A DNA stretch of 64,000 nt, from assembly GCA_030144725.1 (NCBI GenBank), contig JASKMD010000017.1, positions 9,900,308 to 9,964,307 of the forward strand, given 5' to 3'. Both the position numbers and the translations under genes were made by a program. Within the stretch, counting starts at the first letter, position 1. Each line of letters starts with the position of its first letter. Of this stretch, positions 59,245 through 64,000 are shown piece after piece. The notes below the pieces were generated by a model that saw nothing but the letters and a program-made list of their open reading frames with translations, made no database searches and had not been told where the DNA came from. Source of the stretch: Haematococcus lacustris. Taxonomy: Eukaryota; Chlorophyta; Chlorophyceae; Chlamydomonadales; Haematococcaceae.

Positions 59245-60268
59245 CTACGGTAATTCACGTATCTCTCTAATTACATTCTCACTCCGAGGCTCTCTACTAT
59301 ACAAACAACACCTCCTCATACTTGCTAGTTGTGCACTGATTTGCGTGTGAGACGTTGGACGAAGTTGCGGATCAGCCGATCAACACAGGCCTTCTGCTTC
59401 TAACCAACTATGGCAGGACATTGAACTCTCACATCGTTCAATAGTGTGCAATGGCGCTGTGAAGCGGTGGCACGGTCTTCCGGCCCTGACAATACCCATA
59501 TATATCCATGCTTGCCCATCCCAACTAGCAGCAGGTGGAATCCTTCCTTTGTCACATCTACAACAAAGCATTCATACATCAACGTTGTTGCAACGAGTTG
59601 TCAAGTACCATGCATACATGTGTCCATGCATGGCTAAGCTCCGTCTAGCCTCCACTCAGCCAAGTAGCTCTAGCACGTGCGGCAGCTACTGCCATACTAG
59701 GCTGCGTACCCTGCTCCTTAACAGTCAGGCTAGGATTGGGTATACGCGCCCGACAAGGCACAGATACGCAAGTAGCAACAATCGTCAGCTACAACATGTC
59801 CACTCCACCATGCTTCCCCAAGCTGGTGACATCGCACATGACCCACTGGCTGCATTTCGAAACAGCTGTGTGCACCAGTAATCAGGAGCCTGCAGTAGCC
59901 TGCAACCTGGTTGCGGTAGGAGTGTCGACAGGCCTTGGCGTCACACTCTAAAGGCTCAGCAGTCTGCTCATCCATAGCGAACAGTATGTATCCAACTGGC
60001 ACGGGGGTGCTGTGTCCAAGCCCTCAGGCTGCTGTGAGTGCTGCCTCATTTGCGCCCCTCACCCTGTCAGAAGGCTCTAGCCATCTCCCCTTCCTGTCCC
60101 TCTTGCACTTCTCCATCCCCACATCACACACTGAGTCTGGTTGATAACCCTCCCAGGCCAGCAGCAACCAGCTGTCTAATCGACTCAGACAGGCGATAAG
60201 ATCACTTCACGGCTTTGCCTGTCTCAGCAGGGGATGCACACAAAACAGGTTTGTGTTGTGGTCCTTAC
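59245..60268. other. Gap, nothing recognised
   Basis: No coding exon, repeat array or RNA gene recognised on either strand. This may include the 3' exons of the gene whose pieces lie at 60269-60584, but I could not identify them. Confidence 0.35.
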
Positions 60269-60584
60269 CATTGCCCAGCTGCAGCAGCTCTGCAGGCGAC
60301 AGGTAAGGGCCATTGAACGAGGAACTGCTGATGGAGTAGCCCAGCCTGCAGGCATCCCAGGGCGCCCAGCGCATCAGCAAAGGCAGTACATTGCAGCGCA
60401 TCAGTAAAGGCAGTACTATGGGCGCCACCGTCTGCAATGCAAAGCCACAGCATCCACCACCCCACCCTCCTCCTGCACACCACAGGAGTATGAGCAGCCT
60501 GACCTGGTAAGCTCCATCACAAACTCTTCGGGCTTACGGGCATTGCCCCTGAGCAGCACGGTGTTGAACTCGACCATCAAGTAC
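60269..60584 (-). CDS. Two exons of an unknown gene, possibly an FkbM-type methyltransferase C-terminus
   Basis: Exons 60584-60504 and 60345-60269 have good splice sites (CTCAG acceptor, GTCAGG donor, CTGCAG acceptor, GTAAGG donor) and matching phase. They read YLMVEFNTVLLRGNARKPEE, then FVMELTRLGYSISSSSFNGPYLSPAELLQLGN. The pattern of a beta-strand followed by a helix, GY-S-x-SSF-x-GPYLSP, recalls the C-terminal half of FkbM-family SAM methyltransferases, but this is weak. The rest of the gene was not found on either side; upstream lies satellite DNA. It may be a fragment. Confidence 0.4.
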
Positions 60585-60837
60585 CTGAGCCAAGTAGACA
60601 GGTAGACAGGTAGGGTAAGTTAAGGCGGCTTGTGAACACTTGTCAACACACACGCCTGCCCATCCAGACAGCAAGATGACTGCCTGCACTCACGATAAAC
60701 AAGGACCGGTCGCGATTGGACCGACCATAGCTCATTGGAAAGAGGAGTAGAAGGCCGTTCGAACGGTATAAGTCTTACGTAACTCCGTGCATCCGTTGCG
60801 ACGTAATTTGGCCGCGATTTTCCTAACCAAGCAATCT

Positions 60838-61215
60838 GTGCAGATGTCGGTTGTCTTTAGTCTGCACAGCTGCTGATAGTCGACATCTGCACAGATGCAG
60901 GCGATGTCGACATCTGTGCAGCTGTGGGAAGTCGACATCTGCACAGATGTCGTATACCGCGACCAACATCTGTGCAGCTGCTGACGACGACATCTGCACA
61001 GATGTCGACTATTACATTCAATGCTCGGCTGTGCAGATGTCGATAACGACATCTGTGCAGCTGCTGATACCGACATCTGCACAGATGTCGACTATTACAT
61101 TCGAGCCTTGGCTGTGCAGATGTTGTTTGTAGCATCTGCACAGATGTCGACTATTACATTCGCGGCTTGGCTGTGCAGATGTCGTGGCTTCACCTGCACA
61201 GATGTCGACTAATTC
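60838..61215. repeat. Palindromic satellite array 1 (CGACATCTG-NN-CAGATGTCG)
   Basis: About a dozen copies of CATCTGCACAGATGTCG or CTGTGCAGATGTCG, with spacing of roughly 20-60 bp and alternate orientation. The full unit is a 9-bp inverted repeat around a TG or CA centre. Spacer pieces such as ACTATTACATTC recur. A second array is at 63706-64000. Confidence 0.92.
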
Positions 61216-61230
61216 ATCGACTCTTACATC

Positions 61231-61735
61231 CGCAAAACACATGTATTGACATCCCGCAACATCCCCGCAAAACACATGTATTGACCACTAAACACCCCGC
61301 AACACTCCGCTACACCCCCGCAAAACACATGCATTGACACCCAAAACACCCCGCAACACCTCGCTACATCCCCGCAAAACACATGTATTGACCACTAAAC
61401 ACCCCGCAACACTCCGCTACACCCCCGCAAAACACATGCATTGACACCCAAAACACCCCGCAACACCTCGCTACATCCCCGCAAAACACATGTATTGACC
61501 ACTAAACACCCCGCAACACCTCGCTACACCCCCGCAAAACACATGCATTGACACCCAAAACACCCCGCAACACCTCGCTACATCCCCGCAAAACGCATGC
61601 ATTGACACCCAAAACACCCCGCAACACTCCGCTACACCCCCGCAAAACACATGTATTGACGACCAAACACCCCGCAACATCCCCGCAAAACACATGTTTG
61701 GACACCCGAACACCCCGCAACACCTCGCTACGCTA
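61231..61735. repeat. 53/54-bp tandem repeat with 107-bp higher-order period
   Basis: Units start at CCCCGCAAAACACATG; successive GCAAAAC positions are 61267, 61320, 61374, 61427, 61481, 61534, 61588, 61642 and 61685. Two monomer types alternate at first (TGTATTGACCACTAAAC and TGCATTGACACCCAAAAC), giving a 107-bp dimer. The alternation breaks down toward 61590. Confidence 0.95.
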
Positions 61736-61859
61736 CTCCTATACACATGTCCACCATCACCCCGAGACACCTCCCTATGGGAATGCTAAGCATATGCATT
61801 AATGCATCAACGACTTGCAACACCGCCGCATAAGGTGACAAGGTGACAACACCATAAAA

Positions 61860-61985
61860 CACCAACAATGACATCACCAACACCAACACCAACGACAACA
61901 ACAACAACAACACCACACCACACCATGGCGACAACACAAGAACACAACGACACACCACACCACACCACACCACACCACAATGACA
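61860..61985. repeat. CAA/CACCA low-complexity tract
   Basis: Runs of CAACAC, CAACAA and CACAC simple repeats on the plus strand. Thr-rich open frames here are repeat translations. Confidence 0.85.
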
Positions 61986-62331
61986 ACACAACAACATTGC
62001 AACAAGGCGGCAAGATGACGACGAGTATGGACGCTACAACAAGGGTGATGCTACACTCTCCTTGGTAATGTACTAAACCGGGTGCAACTTCATAGGCTCC
62101 TCTTACGTGCTCCCGCTATCCTTGACCCACCACACTACCATTGACGCCCACCACAACAAGCACGGGCTGACAACCACCCAAGTGCTATACCATCAAGCTA
62201 TCGTCCCCTTAGGAGAGGGATGGGTAGGGTCATTGCGGTGTGTGTGCATGGCATGGCAAGGGTGGGCTGGGTGGGCTGCTACTACGGGATCCCACTCCAA
62301 GCTGCCCGCTCCGTGTTGCCCGCTCCAGATT

Positions 62332-62581
62332 GCTACGCCAAGGGTAGGGTAGGGAGAGGGCTGCTACGCCAAGGGTAGGGTAGGGAGAGGGCTGCTACGC
62401 CAAGGGTAGGGTAGGGAGAGGGCTGCTACGCCAAGGGTAGGGTAGGGAGAGGGCTGCTACGCCATGGGTAGGGTAGGGAGAGGGCTGCTACGCCAAGGGT
62501 AGGGTAGGGAGAGGGCTGCTACGCCAAGGGTAGGGTAGGGAGGGGGCTGCTACGCCAAGGGTAGGGTAGGGAGAGGGCTGC
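62332..62581. repeat. 31-bp tandem repeat, 8 copies
   Basis: Nearly identical units GCTACGCCAAGGGTAGGGTA plus GGGAGAGGGCT, period 31 bp, with single-base variants. The GGGTAGGGTAGGG core is G-rich. No gene overlaps. Confidence 0.95.
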
Positions 62582-62922
62582 AGCGTGTGTAGTGGGGCGG
62601 GGGGTGGGAAAGGCGGGAGGTAGGTGGGGTGCCAGGCTTGGAGGTGGTGGGACAGGGGAGGGGAGGGGGAAGGGGGAAGGAGGAAGGGGGGAAGAGGGAA
62701 GGGCTGACCGTGGGACCTGCAGTAAACAATGGGCATCTTTGCGGTTAGGCTGGGCATCGGACCACCCATGTGCATGGGCTGGCCACTCACTCTTTGCTAG
62801 CGCCGCTTTTATATCTACCTGGCAGCGCCGCCATGGCTGCAGCTCCTGGCTGCTCTTGCGCTCCATGCACCTGCTTCTTGTGGTAGGGTGATGAAGGAGG
62901 TGGTGGTGGGGGAGGGAGGGGA

Positions 62923-63025
62923 GGGCTGGGCTGGGCTGGGCTGGGCTGGGCTGGGCTGGGCTGGGCTGGGCTGGGCTGGGCTGGGCTGGGCTGGGCTGGG
63001 CTGGGCTGGGCTGGGCTGGGCTGGG
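62923..63025. repeat. (GGGCT)n pentanucleotide tract, ~20 copies
   Basis: Perfect GGGCT repeat. Gly/Trp/Ala and Pro/Gln/Ala frames across it are artefacts. Confidence 0.98.
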
Positions 63026-63705
63026 TGTGGTGTAGGGAAGGGGAGGTTGGGACCATTGAACCTGCAGCTATTGAGTGGTTGGCAAATAGTTAGGCAAGGT
63101 ACTTGGAGACTGCAAGATAACTGCAAGATAAACTACTCACCATTCGCTAGGGTGGGGTTTGTGTGGGTGCACCCAACTTTGTTTCATGTGCACCCAGCTT
63201 CGTCTCTTGCATGGCTCCTGACCGCCTCTCTGGGCTCCTCCACTCCTCTTCCGCTCCGTCTCATAGGCTTCGGGCTACGTGTCCTAGTTGCACCTCGTGC
63301 ATTTCTTATGCCGCATCGCTGCATCGCTGGGTCGCTGCATCGCTGCACCTCCTTCCGTTTTCTGTCGCTATCTCTTGATCCTATCGCTCAACCTGATGGC
63401 ATCTTTTTATGGCTGGTCGCCAACGCTATGCGGCTGGTCGGCTCATAGCTAGCCTTTTGGCGACGGTTTTGTTGGCTGCTCCTGGCCGCTCCTGGCTGCC
63501 AATGCCAGCTTATTAGTCTGGATCCTTGCGTGATTCCTTTGCTTCCTTCGCGGTACCTTCATGCAGGTCTCCATGCAACCTGGTTATTTTGTAACCTTAG
63601 GGCATACCGTGTTATGTTGAAAGAGTCTTGCTTCCTTTGCGGTTACTTTGCTGCCTTCGCGGTGCCTTTGCGTAACCTTCATGCAAGCCTTTTCTTCATG
63701 TGCAC
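63026..63705. other. Gap between repeat arrays, nothing coding recognised
   Basis: Contains short direct repeats (GCATCGCTG near 63310-63350 and CCTTTGCGGTTAC/CCTTCGCGGTACC near 63545-63680). No gene or RNA recognised. Confidence 0.4.
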
Positions 63706-64000
63706 ATCTGCACGACTTGGCATCTGTGCAGATGTCGAGGGATGAGGCTGTGCAGATTTCGAGTGTGCCAACAGCTGTGCAGATGTCGAGTGATACATCT
63801 GTGCAGATGTCGACTGTGTCGACAGCTGTGCAGATGTCGAGGGATGCATCTGTGCAGATGTCGACATTGTCGGCATCTGCACAGATGTCGAGGGATGCTT
63901 GGCTGTGCAGATGTCGACTGTGTCGACAGCTGTGCAGATGTCGAGGGATGCATCTGTGCAGATGTCGAGTGTGTCGACAGCTGTGCAGATGTCGAGGGAT
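63706..64000. repeat. Palindromic satellite array 2, runs off the window
   Basis: Same CTGTGCAGATGTCG unit as 60838-61215, here mostly in one orientation, with spacers GAGGGATG or ACTGTGTCGACAG. At least 11 units, continuing past position 64000. Confidence 0.93.

Noticed and set aside
61471..61770. Cys/Val/Gly-rich repeat protein frame on the minus strand
   Set aside because: Frame length results from a 53/54-bp repeat; changes in monomer length break it and no start context or homology is seen.

Overview
The window looks like nuclear DNA of a green alga, most likely a volvocalean chlorophyte related to Chlamydomonas or Haematococcus. This is inferred from a photosystem I antenna (Lhca) gene, GC-rich coding exons split by many short GT-AG introns, TGTAA motifs downstream of stop codons, long CAG/CTG and low-complexity coding tracts, and many eukaryotic DNA transposons. 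I saw no bacterial operons, rRNA, tRNA or CRISPR array. Gene models below were joined by hand from protein similarity, splice-site consensus and exact intron phase. Family names come from recognised motifs, not from a database search.

Layout: 211-1920 (+) PP2C phosphatase; 4644-9164 (-) tristetraprolin-type tandem CCCH zinc-finger protein with poly-Q arms; 11880-13909 (+) nine-exon Lhca gene; 14558-15596 (+) decayed hAT-type transposase; 17232-18456 a non-autonomous hAT-like element; 18739-24392 (-) a ten-exon gene that fuses HIT, TsaE and TsaD domains; 25768-27140 (+) RAE1-type WD40 mRNA-export factor; 27813-28252 a hAT MITE; 28265-30921 (+) COQ5 ubiquinone methyltransferase.

31423-43531 is a transposon nest. 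A LINE reverse-transcriptase reading frame is split by a 10.85-kb CACTA (En/Spm)-type element with 3-bp target duplications. The CACTA element carries its own Tnp2-like transposase, an unexplained second coding region, a captured piece of a host COG7 gene, and a whole hAT-like transposon with its own transposase. 43807-53943 (-) is a long gene combining ankyrin repeats, low-complexity linkers and a MAP3K-type kinase domain. From about 54 kb to the end the DNA is mostly repeats: a 0.5-kb inverted pair, a solo CACTA end, a foldback element, a palindromic CGACATCTG/CAGATGTCG satellite, a 107-bp higher-order tandem repeat, and G-rich pentanucleotide tracts. Only two short exons of a possible FkbM-type methyltransferase stand out there.

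The most interesting item is the HIT-TsaE-TsaD gene. Two enzymes of bacterial-type t6A tRNA modification and a histidine-triad domain sit in one continuous 1095-codon frame, with matching phase at all nine introns. RAE1 and COQ5 are ordinary housekeeping genes. The transposon nest is the second main result, because empty-site reasoning shows the order of its insertions.
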